Source: JAPOXR01 sp965116115 (GTDB taxonomy: Bacteria; Pseudomonadota; Alphaproteobacteria; Rhodobacterales; Rhodobacteraceae). Taken from it: a DNA stretch of 64,000 bases. The stretch lies in contig OZ220486.1 in assembly GCA_965116115.1 (NCBI GenBank), forward strand, positions 1,240,001 to 1,304,000, written 5' to 3'. The position numbers were made by a program, and so were the translations under genes. Under the pieces are notes generated by a model, which was not told where the DNA came from, made no database searches, and saw only the letters and a list, made by a program, of their open reading frames with translations. Positions 44,381 through 55,209 of this stretch are shown one piece after another (within the stretch, counting starts at the first letter, position 1; each line of letters starts with the position of its first letter).

Positions 44381-44760
44381 CAGACAAGCCTGCATGGAGC
44401 TGTTGGCGGCAGTTCCCTGATCCAAGTTCGGGTGGCTATCTGTCCGCGCCGTTCGGCCCCGGCGTATACGAACTACGCGATAGGGCGCGCGATAAATTTG
44501 TTCTATTTGGGAGAAGCAAGAACGTCGCTTGCCGAATGTCCTCTATTCTGCCTAGCCCGCTAGGGGCGGGGACCCGGAACAACACGTGCAAGAGAAAATA
44601 CGTTTTGGAGCGTCTCACCGACATTGACTATCGAACCATGGCATGTGCGGATGTGGAGGCAGCAAAGAAGGAAGAGGAGATCCTGCGATCAAGCAAAGAA
44701 TATCTCTTCCACGAGAAGCCCAAGAAGCGAAGCCGGCAACACGCGGATTGCGAAAAATAA
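44377..44760 (+). CDS. GIY-YIG-like nuclease-domain protein, 127 aa
   Basis: GPGVYELRDRARDKFVLFGR, SKNVACRMSSILPSPLGAGT, RNNTCKRKYVLERLTDIDYR follow the GIY-YIG fold order: G-V-Y for GIY, L-F-G for YIG, then N and R catalytic positions, with the Glu in AKKEEEILRSSKEYLF. Single-domain proteins of this kind occur in phages and mobile islands; the substrate is unknown. The start ATG overlaps a short leader. It is intact. Confidence 0.7.
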   Translation: MTDKPAWSCWRQFPDPSSGGYLSAPFGPGVYELRDRARDKFVLFGRSKNVACRMSSILPSPLGAGTRNNTCKRKYVLERLTDIDYRTMACADVEAAKKEEEILRSSKEYLFHEKPKKRSRQHADCEK

Positions 44761-44946
44761 CAGCCAAGCCAGCCAAGCCCTGCCCCCCGTCGGGGTGCGC
44801 AACCCGCGCTACGCGAGGGCAACTCCCGAGATCGTGGCCCACGCGCTGTTGCGGAAAGTGCCAGAGGCCGGTGACAGTGGGGCTGACGACGAGGCATCCA
44901 GCATCATGGATCAGCCCGCCATTCAGTCAAGTATATAATTCCCATC

Positions 44947-46134
44947 AAGTTCCCAGGCCTATCTGAGCGTCCGCCGCACGGCGGCATGGTGTTTCACGGC
45001 GAGACGGTCGGTGATGTTGCGGACCTTGTGAACCTGACAGCGTTGAGGGATATCCGCGCCGAAAGTGCGCCGGATCGCCTTGCTGAGCGCCCTGGCTCAT
45101 TCGAAGATGAACAGATAGTGCTTGCCAGAAAACCCGTAACACGCTGAAAATGTGAGAAGAATTGCAGTATCTGGGGAACGAAGAATCATCAAATATGATG
45201 TTGCAATTGCCCGTTCAGGCTGGAATCAGCGTGAATCTGGTCAAGACAGGAAAATCCTCGTTCACTGAAAGCAGTGAATCACTCTTTGAATTCAATTGGT
45301 TATAGGTTTTCTGGCAGACACCAGTTAACAGCTCTCCGGATGAAGCCCGCGCTTGATCAGATCATCAAGCAGAGCCTGCACCGCCGCGGTATTCTCAGTT
45401 GCGCCTCGATGACGACCAGGGGGCGCTTACGCCCGGACGCGTCAATGCCGACGGCCCCGATCATCAGCAGGCGGTCGCTCATTTGCAGCCCGTCGACCTG
45501 AACCGCGACGAGATCAATTTCCGACAGATCGGAAGTCATCCATTCATCAAACTTCGCCTGCGTCAGAGCCTTGAACCGGCGGGACACCGCTGATTTTGAC
45601 AGGCCGCAGCCCGGCCCGCACGGAACCCCGTCCTCCGGAATCCGCGCCGACCGGCGGAACTTGCGGGTCGCTGCGTTCGCCGTCATCAGGCTCACTACCC
45701 ATTGGTCGAGATATCCGTCCGCGGAGATCTCTTACCGGCCCGGCAGGGACATCTCTTTGCCCGCAGGCTTGCAGCGGAGCCGGGGACGGTCGATGTCGAC
45801 CTTGCCGCCGTGAAACCCGATCTGAGACCGCGTGTGTCCCCAGCTGTGCCCAGGCTTGTCGGGAGAACAGCTGTAACGCTTCCCGGCGAGCCGGTCGGCG
45901 TCCTCGCTCATCATCTGCCTCAGATAAGCGATCCCCGTCGTCAGACAGAATTTCTTGAAACTCTCCGTCACCTCTTCGACAAGCGCGTTGATGTTCGAAG
46001 CGCTGGCAGAGGCGCGGGGGAATGGGCTGATGGTCTTCATGGCATTGCTTCATTTTCTTCATTAGGCCTCCGAACTCGATGCTCTGGGAGGGGGCCAACA
46101 CCGCCTGTGCAAAAATTCTAAATCGGGCGGGACA
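44947..46134 (-). pseudogene. IS256 element, 3' truncated, split by a MITE
   Basis: Matches 50391-51387 of the complete IS256 with many substitutions. On the minus strand it gives MKTISPFPRASASASNINAL, KKFCLTTGIAYLRQMMSEDA, SEIDLVAVQVDGLQMSDRLL (first Asp) and MIGAVGIDASGRKRPLVVIE. Frameshifts and deletion of the C-terminal third. The 205-bp ISNCY-type MITE sits inside at 45117-45321. Confidence 0.8.
45117..45321. mobile_element. About 205-bp MITE with ISNCY-type ends, copy 2
   Basis: Reverse-oriented relative of 14171-14376: AGTGCTTGCCAGAAAACCCG at the left, GGTTTTCTGGCAGACACC at the right, with an AT-rich core (TCACTGAAAGCAGTGAATCA hairpin). It is inserted in an IS256 remnant, so it moved independently. 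Confidence 0.72.
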
Positions 46135-46421
46135 TTCCCCTATCGAGTGGAAACTGATTTAGAACAGACACAGCGCGGCGTACTCTATGTCGACGCAAGA
46201 TTGCCCGCATGATGGAGTCCGCCCGCCGAGGCAGGCATTCCGTGTTTTTCAATCCGCCTTTTTCTGGCGTCGGCGGTAGTTTTTTGGACAGACCGTTTCG
46301 TTTCCGACCCGGATGTGCGCCGCTCATGACGGTCTGGACTGTGGTCTCTCGGAGAGGAATCCGTGCAAACCTGAATAAATCCGGGTATCGCAAGCGGCAA
46401 TGCCAGCAGTGGAGAGTGCGC

Positions 46422-47369
46422 ATGAAAGACATCGAAATCATTCAGACGGGTGCCTATGGGCCGCTTGATCAGGAGGCGCTGGAAAAAAGATTCACAGTGC
46501 TTCGCTGTTATGAAGCCGAAGACGAGGCCGGTTTCCTCGCCGCGAACGGCGGCAAGGTCCGGGGCCTTGCGACGCGCGGAGACTTGGCTGTGGACAGCGC
46601 GATGATGGATGCGATGCCGCTGTTGGAGATTATCTCCGTGCTGGGCGTCGGATACGACGGTGTTGATGTGCAGGCGGCTACGGCGCGCAATATCCGTGTG
46701 ACGAATACGCCCGGCGTGCTGACAAGCGATGTCGCGGATCTGACTGTCGGCATGATGGTCTGCATGCTCCGGAGGCTCAAGGAGGGGGATGAATGGGTGC
46801 GCAGCGGCAGCTGGGAGAGAGAGGGGCCGATGCCGCTGCTTTCCCGGATCCGCGGCAAGCAGGCGGGAATTCTCGGTCTGGGCCGCATCGGCGAGGCCGT
46901 GGCCCGGCGTCTTGAAGCGTTTGAAATGGACATCAGTTATGTGACTCGGACAGCCAGGACAGTCCCGGGAAACTGGCGCCGAGCGGAAAGCCTCCCGCAG
47001 ATGGCCGAGGCCAGTGACGTGCTGATTCTGACTTTGTCGGCCAGCGCGGAATCCAAAGGGATCATCAGCCGCGGGGTTATGGAAGCTCTTGGGCCTCAGG
47101 GACTGCTGATCAATGTCAGCAGAGCCTCCAATGTCGATGAAGATGCCATGCTGGAACTGCTTGAGTCAGGTGCGCTCGGCGCAGCGGCGCTGGATGTGTT
47201 CGAAGGGGAACCTGAGGTGAATCCGCGGCTTATGAAACTCGGCAATGTGCTGCTGCATCCTCACCACGGTTCCGGAACGGTTGAAACCCGGCGCGACATG
47301 GGCCGGCTGGTGATCGATAATTTGGCGGCGCATTTTGAAGGGCGGGAGCTTCCCAGCCCGGTGAACTGA
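46422..47369 (+). CDS. D-2-hydroxyacid dehydrogenase (hydroxypyruvate/glyoxylate reductase-like), 315 aa
   Basis: NAD(P)-dependent reduction of a 2-keto acid. IISVLGVGYDGVDVQAATAR and VTNTPGVLTSDVADLTVGMM belong to the substrate domain. AGILGLGRIGEAVARRLEAF is the Rossmann loop, with SYVTRTAR following the second strand, so NADP is likely. The catalytic Arg lies in NVSRASNVDEDAML, the Glu in FEGEPEV and the His in HPHHGSGTVETRRDM. I chose ATG 46422, preceded by GGAGAG; longer frames upstream are noncoding. It is one of the few intact metabolic genes here and stands alone. Confidence 0.92.
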   Translation: MKDIEIIQTGAYGPLDQEALEKRFTVLRCYEAEDEAGFLAANGGKVRGLATRGDLAVDSAMMDAMPLLEIISVLGVGYDGVDVQAATARNIRVTNTPGVLTSDVADLTVGMMVCMLRRLKEGDEWVRSGSWEREGPMPLLSRIRGKQAGILGLGRIGEAVARRLEAFEMDISYVTRTARTVPGNWRRAESLPQMAEASDVLILTLSASAESKGIISRGVMEALGPQGLLINVSRASNVDEDAMLELLESGALGAAALDVFEGEPEVNPRLMKLGNVLLHPHHGSGTVETRRDMGRLVIDNLAAHFEGRELPSPVN

Positions 47370-49952
47370 TTGTTTTCAGGAGCCGGCCGGGCTGGAGCGG
47401 CGGTTATTCCGACAGCGTGGGCGCGGCGGAAGTGTCGCAACGGACAGGCAGTCTGAGTCATGCTGCAGGTTGAATTGCGATTGCAGGGCCGCGTCTTGGG
47501 GCGCACGCATTCCGCCAATGTGAACCCTTGGAGAATCGCGGCGGGGACTGGCCGGCCAAGGGTCAGGTCTGAGTCGGCGGCAACTGAAAATCAAGTTTCG
47601 GAATTCAGAGGCTGTCAGGGTCGCCGCGCAATTGCCCACAATCTTTTGAAGCGAGGGCAATTTTCAAGTTCCGGCTGGGCGGATTTTATGGATTTCAAAC
47701 AGCGGTCAAGATCGCGGACACGCCCTTGGGTCGATCGGCCAATGATTCGGTCAAGAAGTTCAAGCGCTGACTCCGCTGATTCAGGGGGCAAATTACTCCG
47801 TAACCGTTCGTGAAGGAAACGCACAATGAAAGCCGGCTTCGGCAGCGGCTCATTTAACCAAGGAAGTACCTTCTGCAGCGCCTCAGGAAAAGCATCCCCT
47901 GCCGCTATGCACGCCCGACAGAAGTTCTCCCTGACTTGTGGCGATACAGTATCAAGCGATTTTGGCCAGATTGACTCCAGAAATGGTGAAGCCCTGTTTC
48001 TCCAGTAATCAGCGCTTTGGGCGGCGGCACTGTCAACCGCGCGGAAGAGAGTGCGCGACGCGCTGTTCAGCGCTTCCGAGGGCAGCCTAAGCATGGTCGT
48101 TTTTAATTTGTTCTTCCCGAGGCTGTCCCTGTATCCCGGGTCAAGTCCGCAGGTCACCAGCAATAAGGCATAGTTGCCGAGTCCTCGGCCGAGGCAAGAA
48201 CAGTGGTTCGCCGTATCCAGAAAAGGTGGTTTGAGCTCCTCAAATAAGAGTGAATTGATTCTCGGCGATGAAAGAAATCCTTCCCAGGCTGAACGCGCTT
48301 CCTCCTTGGAGTCATTCCAGTCGAAGAGTGGAAGCAGATGTTCGCTTGCCCATTCCGGGTCTGATGTGAACAGTGAAATCACATGCATTGCCAGCAACAC
48401 ACGGCCATGCCGGAATTTCGGGTCCGCTATATTACATAGCCGGGTAAATCTGGACCTTATCTTGTCATTAAGTCCTTGTACGTTCGCGAGGTCGTTTTTG
48501 GACCCCCATCGAAGCAGTACCCTCGTCACCCGGCCCACGGGATGATTGATCGCATGAGCGACGGGATCTTCTTCCGCGTCTTTCACATCGTGATCCAGTG
48601 CAAGTATGCGGTCGCAAAAGCGAAGAAACGCCGTCTCTTGTCCAGTAAAGTTCGCGGAGAGTTTCTCCAGCCACCAGCTCATCCCGTGTCGGATTTCCTG
48701 CATGTTCTCGTCCGGCATATCAATCAGTACCGGAACGATTTCGTTCCAAGAGCAGTTCAAAGGTTCATCCTTTGACCATTGATATAGGGCTTCATTCCAC
48801 CGGTCCGCCGGCCAATCGCCATCCTTTGCCAATGCCTTCAGGGCCGAAGATGCGGTTGGAAAGTCATTACGGCAGCGCTCTTGCCAATCATCGGGTCGCC
48901 ACCGATCAGAATAGGGATTCTCGCGAAGCCACTGGATGAGTTCGTCTAGATCACGCGGCGTTTTCACTCCGGTTAGCAATTCACCGGATCTTGACTGCCA
49001 AAAGGCAAACTCTTCGCGTTCATTGTCCGCTAGGCGCTGATCCGGATGGTTTCGGGAGAGATCGCGCAGCCGGTTCTGAGCGTCCAAACTCAATCTTGTT
49101 CCTGCTTGCTTCAATTTCGCTAAGCGTACACAGACTGCGCGTTCCTGGCTCCGTGCCCTTTCCGTTGCGTCGATATCTTGCCTAAACATCTCAAGCGGTT
49201 GTCCAGAGAGTATAGCGCGCTCGAGCGTTGTCAGACTGTGCCGGTCGAGTGAAGGCCCCAAAGCGATAAGCAGTCGCATGGTTTCCCGCTTGGTTTCGGC
49301 TGACCACAGCCACCGATTGTCATCGGCTAGAAGCCACTCCAGCCCTTGTCGGCACGGAACGATGTCAGGCTGAGCAGCGGCAAACAAAGCGAGGCGGCGA
49401 AACAGCGGGTAAGGTATCTGCGACCAACCCTCCGCCGTGAAACGCGCCCGTTCAGGCGACTGTTCAGCCGTTGCGAGCCAAGCTTCCCGGGCGAGTTCGA
49501 TCAGGAACGTCCAGTCTTGCACGCCCGAATTCTGGCAGTGCTCACTGATTGATGGTTGGTCCACGAAAGACCAGTCTTGTTTGGCATCCGCCTCGCCGAG
49601 TTCAGCTTTGATATCCAGCATGTCGCGGAGCAAATGTGTTAAGTTATCAAGCAACATCGGCAGGGCAGCATTCCAATCACTGTTCTTCTCGATCCCGTCG
49701 AAAGCATCACGCACATTGTTCGCCGACAGAACGATCCGCCAATCGACAATCTCACTGACTTGGTTTGGTTCTTGGCAATGGTCATTCTCATCGGATTGCC
49801 ATCGGGAGGATTCATGCCTCTTTCCACTCAACCTAATGCGCGGGCTGAGCATATCACGCAGCTTAAGTCGTAACGCGGCCGTCAGACCTTCTCTTTCGAA
49901 TCGCTTCCGCCAGTGGTAGGGTTCATCTTGGAACATCCCCACCTTTTCGACT

Positions 49953-51387
49953 GGGAATGTCCCGCTTGATGTTGAAACCCGCAGGAGCGATGCTGCCTGT
50001 CGGCTATCTACGCGGCTTCCTTGAGCCGGTCAAGCCGATCCTTTCGACTATGTTCGATGAGAGCCTGTTTGAGAACGGGCAGCTGCCTGTACGCCTTGAT
50101 GCGGCGGAAACCCTTCTCGGCCTCCATCATGCCGGCAGCGGTCCATCGCAGAGCCATCCCGGCGTTCCTCCAGCGCTTCACGTTGCGGCAGACCTGCCGG
50201 ACCGTGCTGTTCATCGATTCGATGATGTTCGTGCTCGCCAGCGACCGCCGCAGCTCTAACGGCAGGCCGAGCCGGGAGACGGTCAGGACCTCGTCCAGGC
50301 CCTCAAGTATCGACCGGGAGACGTCCGGAGCCTCCTGTTCGAACCGCTGAGCCAGGCTGCGCATCAGCCGCTCGGCCTTGTCGGCGTCATCAAGTTCCCA
50401 GGCTTGCCTGAGCGTCCGCCGCACGCCGGCGTGATGTTCCGCGGCGAGACGGTCGATGATGTTGCGGCCCTTGTGAACCTGACAGCGCTGAATAGGGATG
50501 TCCGCGCCGAAAGTGCGCCGGATCGCCTTGCTGAGCGCCCTGGCTCCGTCGACGATGAACAGATAACAGCCCTTCGGATCAAGCCCGCGCCGGATCAGAT
50601 CATCAAGCAGAGCCTGCACGGTCGCGGCGTTCTCCGTCGCGCCTTCGATGACGCCCAGCGGGCGCTTACGCCCCGACGCGTCAATGCCGACGGCCCCGAT
50701 CATCAGCAGGCGGTCGCTCATATGCAGCCCGTCGATCTGAATCGCGACGAGATCAAGCTCCGACAGATCGGAAGTCATCCATTCATCAAACTTCGCCTGC
50801 GTCAACGCCTTGAACCGGCGGGACACGGCCGATTTCGACAGCCCGCAGCCCGCCCCGCAGGGAACCCCGGCCTCCGGAATCCTCACCGCCCGGCGGAACT
50901 TGCGGGTCGCTACGTTCGCGGTCATCAAGTTCACCGCCCATCGGTCGAGATAACCGTCCGCGGAGATTTCTTCCCAGCTCGGCAGAGACATCTCCTTGCC
51001 CGCAGCCTTGCAGCGGAGACGCGGACGGTCGATGCCGACCTTGCCGCCGTGAAATCCGACCTGGGAACGCGTATGTCCCCAGCGGTGCCCCGGCTTGTCG
51101 GGAGAATGACTGTGACGTTTCCCGGCCAGCCGTTCGGCGTCCTCGTCCATCATCTGCCGCAGATACGCGATGCCCGTCGTCAGGCAGAATTTCTCGAAAC
51201 TCTCGGTCACGTCTTCGTACGCCTCTTCGACGAGCGCGTTGATGTTCGGAGCGCTGGCGGAGGCGCCGGGGAATGTGCTAACGGTTTTCATGGTGTTGCT
51301 TCCTTTTCTTCAAAAAATCCCCGAGCTGATTCTCGGGGGAGAGGCAACACCGCCCATATCAAATTCAACATCAAGTGGGACATCCCC
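49953..51387 (-). mobile_element. IS256 element copy 1, 1435 bp, 8-bp duplication TTTCGACT
   Basis: Ends GGGAATGTCCCGCTTGATGT (left) and complement of GGGGATGTCCCACTTGATGT (right). Target duplications at 49945-49952 and 51388-51395 are identical. It has the same length as copy 2 at 59455-60889. Confidence 0.93.
50008..51291 (-). CDS. IS256-family (mutator-type) transposase, 427 aa
   Basis: MKTVSTFPGASASAPNINAL, HTRSQVGFHGGKVGIDRPRL, then LVAIQIDGLHMSDRLLMIGA (first Asp), LFIVDGARALSKAIRRTFGA (second Asp), QRCQVHKGRNIIDRLAAEHH (C/H region) and STNIIESMNSTVRQVCRNVK (Glu). The usual length of about 400-430 residues is met and the frame is open, so it is probably active and may have moved the copy at 59 kb. 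Confidence 0.93.
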   Translation of the reverse strand: MKTVSTFPGASASAPNINALVEEAYEDVTESFEKFCLTTGIAYLRQMMDEDAERLAGKRHSHSPDKPGHRWGHTRSQVGFHGGKVGIDRPRLRCKAAGKEMSLPSWEEISADGYLDRWAVNLMTANVATRKFRRAVRIPEAGVPCGAGCGLSKSAVSRRFKALTQAKFDEWMTSDLSELDLVAIQIDGLHMSDRLLMIGAVGIDASGRKRPLGVIEGATENAATVQALLDDLIRRGLDPKGCYLFIVDGARALSKAIRRTFGADIPIQRCQVHKGRNIIDRLAAEHHAGVRRTLRQAWELDDADKAERLMRSLAQRFEQEAPDVSRSILEGLDEVLTVSRLGLPLELRRSLASTNIIESMNSTVRQVCRNVKRWRNAGMALRWTAAGMMEAEKGFRRIKAYRQLPVLKQALIEHSRKDRLDRLKEAA

Positions 51388-52870
51388 TTTCGACTCGGTC
51401 AGCGAGCACAAGACTCCAGAGGGTCCGCATTCGCTTGCAGGGAATCCCATCCGGTTCTTCTTTGCGGATTCGATTCAGTTCCTCGGTGTTCCCTTCGTGT
51501 TCAAGCTTCGACAGCTCATCCATGCGTTCCGATATGCCCTTTGCAAACTCGGCATTCAGCCATCCTCCTTGCTTCGCGGCCCACAAGAGCAACGTCGGAT
51601 TGTTAAGATGACAGGTCAGCCAGCGAGACAGCTGCCGCATCACTTTGTCAAAGCAGCCCTCGTTCTGAACCCAATGAACCAAGGCCATTTTCGCAGACGA
51701 ATCGTAAGGCGCCGGCCTTCGCATCAGACTGAAGCGTATTTCTTCGTCCCCTTTCACCACCTTCGACGGGATGCCGAATCGGGCAAGGTCGTTGTGGTCG
51801 AAGCATTGCTCGTCGAACTTTGCCAGCCAAGTGAGGCGCGGCGCCGGTTTCATATCCGCGAACCGTTTGGCTGGAAGACCGCTTGGATCACTCAAGGCCC
51901 AAAGCATACGGCTAACAAAATCATCCTCGGTGGTCGAAGTTTCCGGGTCTAATGCGGCATATTCATTGACAATGTGTTCTTTCCCCAGAACTCCGTCGCG
52001 ATAGCGGTCAGCCCAAGCAGTCAGAGTCTTGTGCAGATAGGCATGACGCTGGTGCATCCGATAGAGAATGGGTATGACGTTCTTTGCACGCCACTCATCA
52101 TTGCATGCATTCTTTTTCCCCTTGGAATAGCTTCCGAACGCAAACATTTTGTTCGGAGTTTCGCCGAGCAGACGGTCCGCAGGCAAGGCGTCCATCATAT
52201 AGCGAAGAACGGGATCGTCAATGCTGTAGCCGACAAAGCAGAGAGTGAAGTTACGAACCAGTTCGCTGACGAAGCGCGCCGCCCAACCCTCGTTCAGATA
52301 GGCAAGTCCGAAGTCGCCACTGGAAACGACCAGGTTGTTTAAGTCGCTTTGACCGGCGTTTTCAGGCAGAAGACCGTGGAGATACACCAACCCGTCCCAG
52401 CGTTGTTTGGGAACAGGGAGCGCCGGAGCTTCGAATCTCTTCACGGAAGGGTCATTGTTGTCAATTATTGCACGCTCGAAAAGCCGGTCAAAATTCGTAG
52501 TCACCAGCCGCGTGCGCTGATCGCCGCATTTCGCAAGCGTTAGCAGCGCTCTGTGCGTGTGGGTCGCTTTAGGATCTGACACATCCGGATCAAGTATCCG
52601 CGCGATTTGCTGGCGCACCGCTCGGCGTTCGTCAACGATACAGGATTCGAGCAAGCCCAGGGCAGTGTCGTATCGTTTGGCTCTTATGGCTTTCCGAACC
52701 TGATTCTGGTCGGGGTCCAAGCAGGAATGAATCTGGGTTACCAACTCCTTGAAGTCCGGCAAGCCGGCAGGACGGGAGATCCCAGCTCCGCAGAAGAAGA
52801 CAACACGCCCATCTTCGTGCGCCTGCAGCAGGCGATCGGGTACGTCAGGGCCGCCGCGCACGAACTGCAT

Positions 52871-53261
52871 GTTGAATTCCGGCTTTCATTGAGAGGACTG
52901 GAAGTTGAGCGCTATTGTTCCAAGTCATCCCCTGCCGGGCTCCTAAGTGTGTTGTTATAACTGACTTAGAATACCAAATGCGGTCAGATTACTCAACTTT
53001 CGGTCAAACTTTGAAAGTCTGATTCACCGGCATATTCAGTTTTCTTCGCAACATTCCGCCGACAGCCGTACTTGCGGCTTGGCAGGGATGTCTGGCTGCC
53101 TGAAAGCATGAGTGCTGGAGCATTTACCGAACCGGCCCTGACGGATCCGTTTTCTTGGCGGAGGACGGGTTTGCCGTTAAACGGCTGAAGTCATCGTGTG
53201 ATATGGATGCGAAGTCAGGCACCGCTCGCTGTTCAGGCGGAAAGCGTTGAGCCGCGCGCCG
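52871..53261. other. Intergenic region upstream of the SIR2 gene
   Basis: No gene seen. It has a lower GC stretch (52950-53050) with AT-rich boxes that may hold the SIR2 promoter, and it ends where the porin inverted repeat begins. Confidence 0.35.
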
Positions 53262-53384
53262 CCGCTGGCCTTTGTTTTCAGGCGGTCCGCGTATGCGGCG
53301 ATGAAGTCCGGCGGCATCCGCGCAAGGCCCGCGGCGGGATGTTGACCCGCGCCGGTCAGGAATTCACCGTGCGGAAAAAGAAAA

Positions 53385-53406
53385 GGGCGGGCGCATGCGC
53401 CCGCCC
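53385..53406 (-). terminator. Rho-independent terminator of porin A
   Basis: GGGCGGGCGC-AT-GCGCCCGCCC stem, followed in the minus direction by CTTTTCTTTTT (plus 53374-53384). It lies 26 bp after the porin stop. The same structure follows porin B at 56612-56633. Confidence 0.9.
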
Positions 53407-53431
53407 CTGTTCGTTGTCAGCTGACCGGAGG

Positions 53432-54817
53432 TCAGAACGCCATGCTGATGCCGAGATCGGCTTTGGTCTGTTTGTTGACGCTGCCGACGCCCGCCGCGAG
53501 CGTCGCTCCGCCGCCGAGGACATGTGAGAATCCGAGGCCGTAAGCTTTCTGGTCCATCATGGTCGCCTTGTTGTCGAGCGCACCGTAGGCGAGGGTCACG
53601 GAGGTCTTGTCCGTCATCTTGTAGGTGACGTCCGCGCCCATGGCCGTGGCTTTCTGTTTGCCCTTCATAGTCTCGTCGGCGTCGCTGTCCTGCGAATAGA
53701 AGACATTGCCGGAAAGCGGCCCCTGGCTCATTCCCAGCCCGACCGACATGACGCTGTCGCTGTCGAAGCCCGCGCCGACGGTCACCGGATCGATGGTGAA
53801 CTTGACGCCGGCGGCCCATTCATCGCTGCCGTACGACGCGCTGACGGCTCCGACGCCGAAGTTCCCGTCGTATTTCACTTCTATTGCCGTCTGGCCCCTG
53901 ATCTTCTCCGCGAGATCATCGACGCCGATTCCGTCGAACCCGACATCCGCGATGCCGCCCGCGATCTCATCGCCCTGAGTCAGGTCGCTGCCGATGGTGA
54001 GCGTGTGGACGTCCAAGGAAATGTAGACCTCGGCGTGGTTGGCGACCGTGCCGCTCGTGCCGCCGCTGAGGGTTGTGGCAGCGGTCAATGTTTGGGCTGG
54101 TATGTCTGTGGAGGGGGAAAAATAACCTTTGAGCATAAAAAGATTCTGGCCTGCTGCTGAATCAGCACATGTAGCGCCAGTTTGATCAGGAATTGTAAGC
54201 TTGTACAATGCTGTTGGTGCGTTGGTGCCAGTACCAGGCGTTATTTCGGTAGCAGGAGCGGCAGTAGTTGCGAGTTTGAGCCGCTTATCCTCTGCCGTCA
54301 ATGTTTTTGCATGTTCCACTGCTTGGCGCACTTCTTCAACATTGACAAACATAAGTTCATTGTAGGTTTTGTCATTTGCCAAAGTGATAACCGCTGCCGT
54401 TTTTTTCTCATCGGTGCCTGGTTTATATAGTTTTCCATTATCGCCGACATAACATGTCATGTCTTCATTGCCTTGGTCACCACTGCCATCGGCTTTAACT
54501 CCGGCTGCGAGTCCTCTGAGGATTTTCGTAGTTACTTTGGTGGCCTTAACGGCGTCGACGGTTGTTGTGGCGGTTGCGGCGGTTCCGCCGCTGATGGCTT
54601 CTTGGTTATCGACGGTTACTTTTCCGCCGAAGGTTAGTCCTCCGTCGGTTGTTCCTGATGCGCTGAAGGTTATGTCGAATTCGTGGTGGAATGTGAGGTC
54701 GTCGCCGTCTGAGAATTTGACGCCGAAGTTTCCTCCACCGGTGACTGACACGCCTTCTGCGTAAGCTCCGCTGCTGAAGATGATCAAAGCAGTTGAAGCG
54801 AGTAGTGATTTTTTCAT
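53432..54817 (-). CDS. Outer-membrane porin (Rhodobacter type), copy A, 461 aa
   Basis: Trimeric general porin of the outer membrane. Signal peptide MKKSLLASTALIIFSSGAYA with cleavage after AYA. Mature start EGVSVTGGGNFGVKFSDGDD. Beta-barrel repeats with alternating residues run to the end KADLGISMAF, where the terminal Phe is the outer-membrane sorting signal. Residues about 93-241 (two Cys, KYKPGTDEKKT-like loops) differ strongly from copy B, while the rest is nearly identical. It is longer than usual porins (about 300-400 aa) because of this insert. Strong terminator after the stop. Confidence 0.9.
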   Translation of the reverse strand: MKKSLLASTALIIFSSGAYAEGVSVTGGGNFGVKFSDGDDLTFHHEFDITFSASGTTDGGLTFGGKVTVDNQEAISGGTAATATTTVDAVKATKVTTKILRGLAAGVKADGSGDQGNEDMTCYVGDNGKLYKPGTDEKKTAAVITLANDKTYNELMFVNVEEVRQAVEHAKTLTAEDKRLKLATTAAPATEITPGTGTNAPTALYKLTIPDQTGATCADSAAGQNLFMLKGYFSPSTDIPAQTLTAATTLSGGTSGTVANHAEVYISLDVHTLTIGSDLTQGDEIAGGIADVGFDGIGVDDLAEKIRGQTAIEVKYDGNFGVGAVSASYGSDEWAAGVKFTIDPVTVGAGFDSDSVMSVGLGMSQGPLSGNVFYSQDSDADETMKGKQKATAMGADVTYKMTDKTSVTLAYGALDNKATMMDQKAYGLGFSHVLGGGATLAAGVGSVNKQTKADLGISMAF

Positions 54818-54892
54818 GTTTGTCTCCGCATTATCGTTACTGAGTAGCCTGAGTGGCCCTTTGTGCGGCCATGTAGCGGCTTCCCGCGGCAG

Positions 54893-55134
54893 AGAGTTTT
54901 GGGAGGGGACGAATCAGCAGCCTGAAGCAGCCGTCGGAGAAATTTCAGCTGAGGAAGCGCGGCCCCAGCTCCATGAAAGACTCCCCCAAGGGCGGAAATC
55001 GATCCATAGAAGCGGCCTGCCGAGCATCAAACGGGCTGCCAAACGACCTCAAGAGACGGCCATTTGGCGAAAGTGTTGCAGAATCGCACCTAGAACGATA
55101 TTTATTTCGACCGGCCGGTCATCCGGGCTTTACC
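54893..55134. other. Spacer between divergent porin leaders
   Basis: 242 bp without a supported gene between the two identical 75-bp leaders. It probably holds both promoters. Inversion between the arms would flip it. Confidence 0.4.
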
Positions 55135-55209
55135 TTGCCGCGGGAAGCCGCTACATGGCCGCACAAAGGGCCACTCAGGCTACTCAGTAACGATAATGCG
55201 GAGACAAAC

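Larger units (their letters stand above)
47615..52870 (-). pseudogene. SIR2-DUF4020 defence-type protein, split by IS256
   Basis: From ATG 52870: MQFVRGGPDVPDRLLQAHED, GRVVFFCGAGISRPAGLPDF (GAGxS, NAD-binding), RTRLVTTNFDRLFERAII (TNFD), LVYLHGLLPE (catalytic His), CFVGYSIDDPVLRYMM; then a long helical C-terminal region like DUF4020. IS256 enters after LVLADRVE. Removing it and one copy of TTTCGACT joins DRVE to KVGMFQDEPYHWRKRFEREG in the same frame, ending at 47615, for about 1270 residues. SIR2 proteins of this type deplete NAD+ on phage infection in studied relatives. Apart from the IS both halves are open, so the insertion is the only lesion and the left SIR2 half could still be made. 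Confidence 0.85.
53262..54892 (-). repeat. Left arm of large inverted repeat containing porin A
   Basis: The arm pairs with 55135-56757. Identity is near-perfect over the 3' flank, the terminator, the 3' two fifths of the gene, the first 92 codons and about 75 bp of leader. It is low only across the central cassette (54095-54541). A 242-bp spacer (54893-55134) separates the arms. Confidence 0.85.

Noticed and set aside
50404..51606. A 400-codon plus-strand open frame (and 59906-61453 in the second copy)
   Set aside because: Antisense of the IS256 transposase; the second one merely runs on into the hydrolase remnant.
54973..55209. An upstream start for porin B giving a longer protein
   Set aside because: The extension lacks similarity to porin A, would bury the signal peptide, and ATG 55210 matches the start in porin A.
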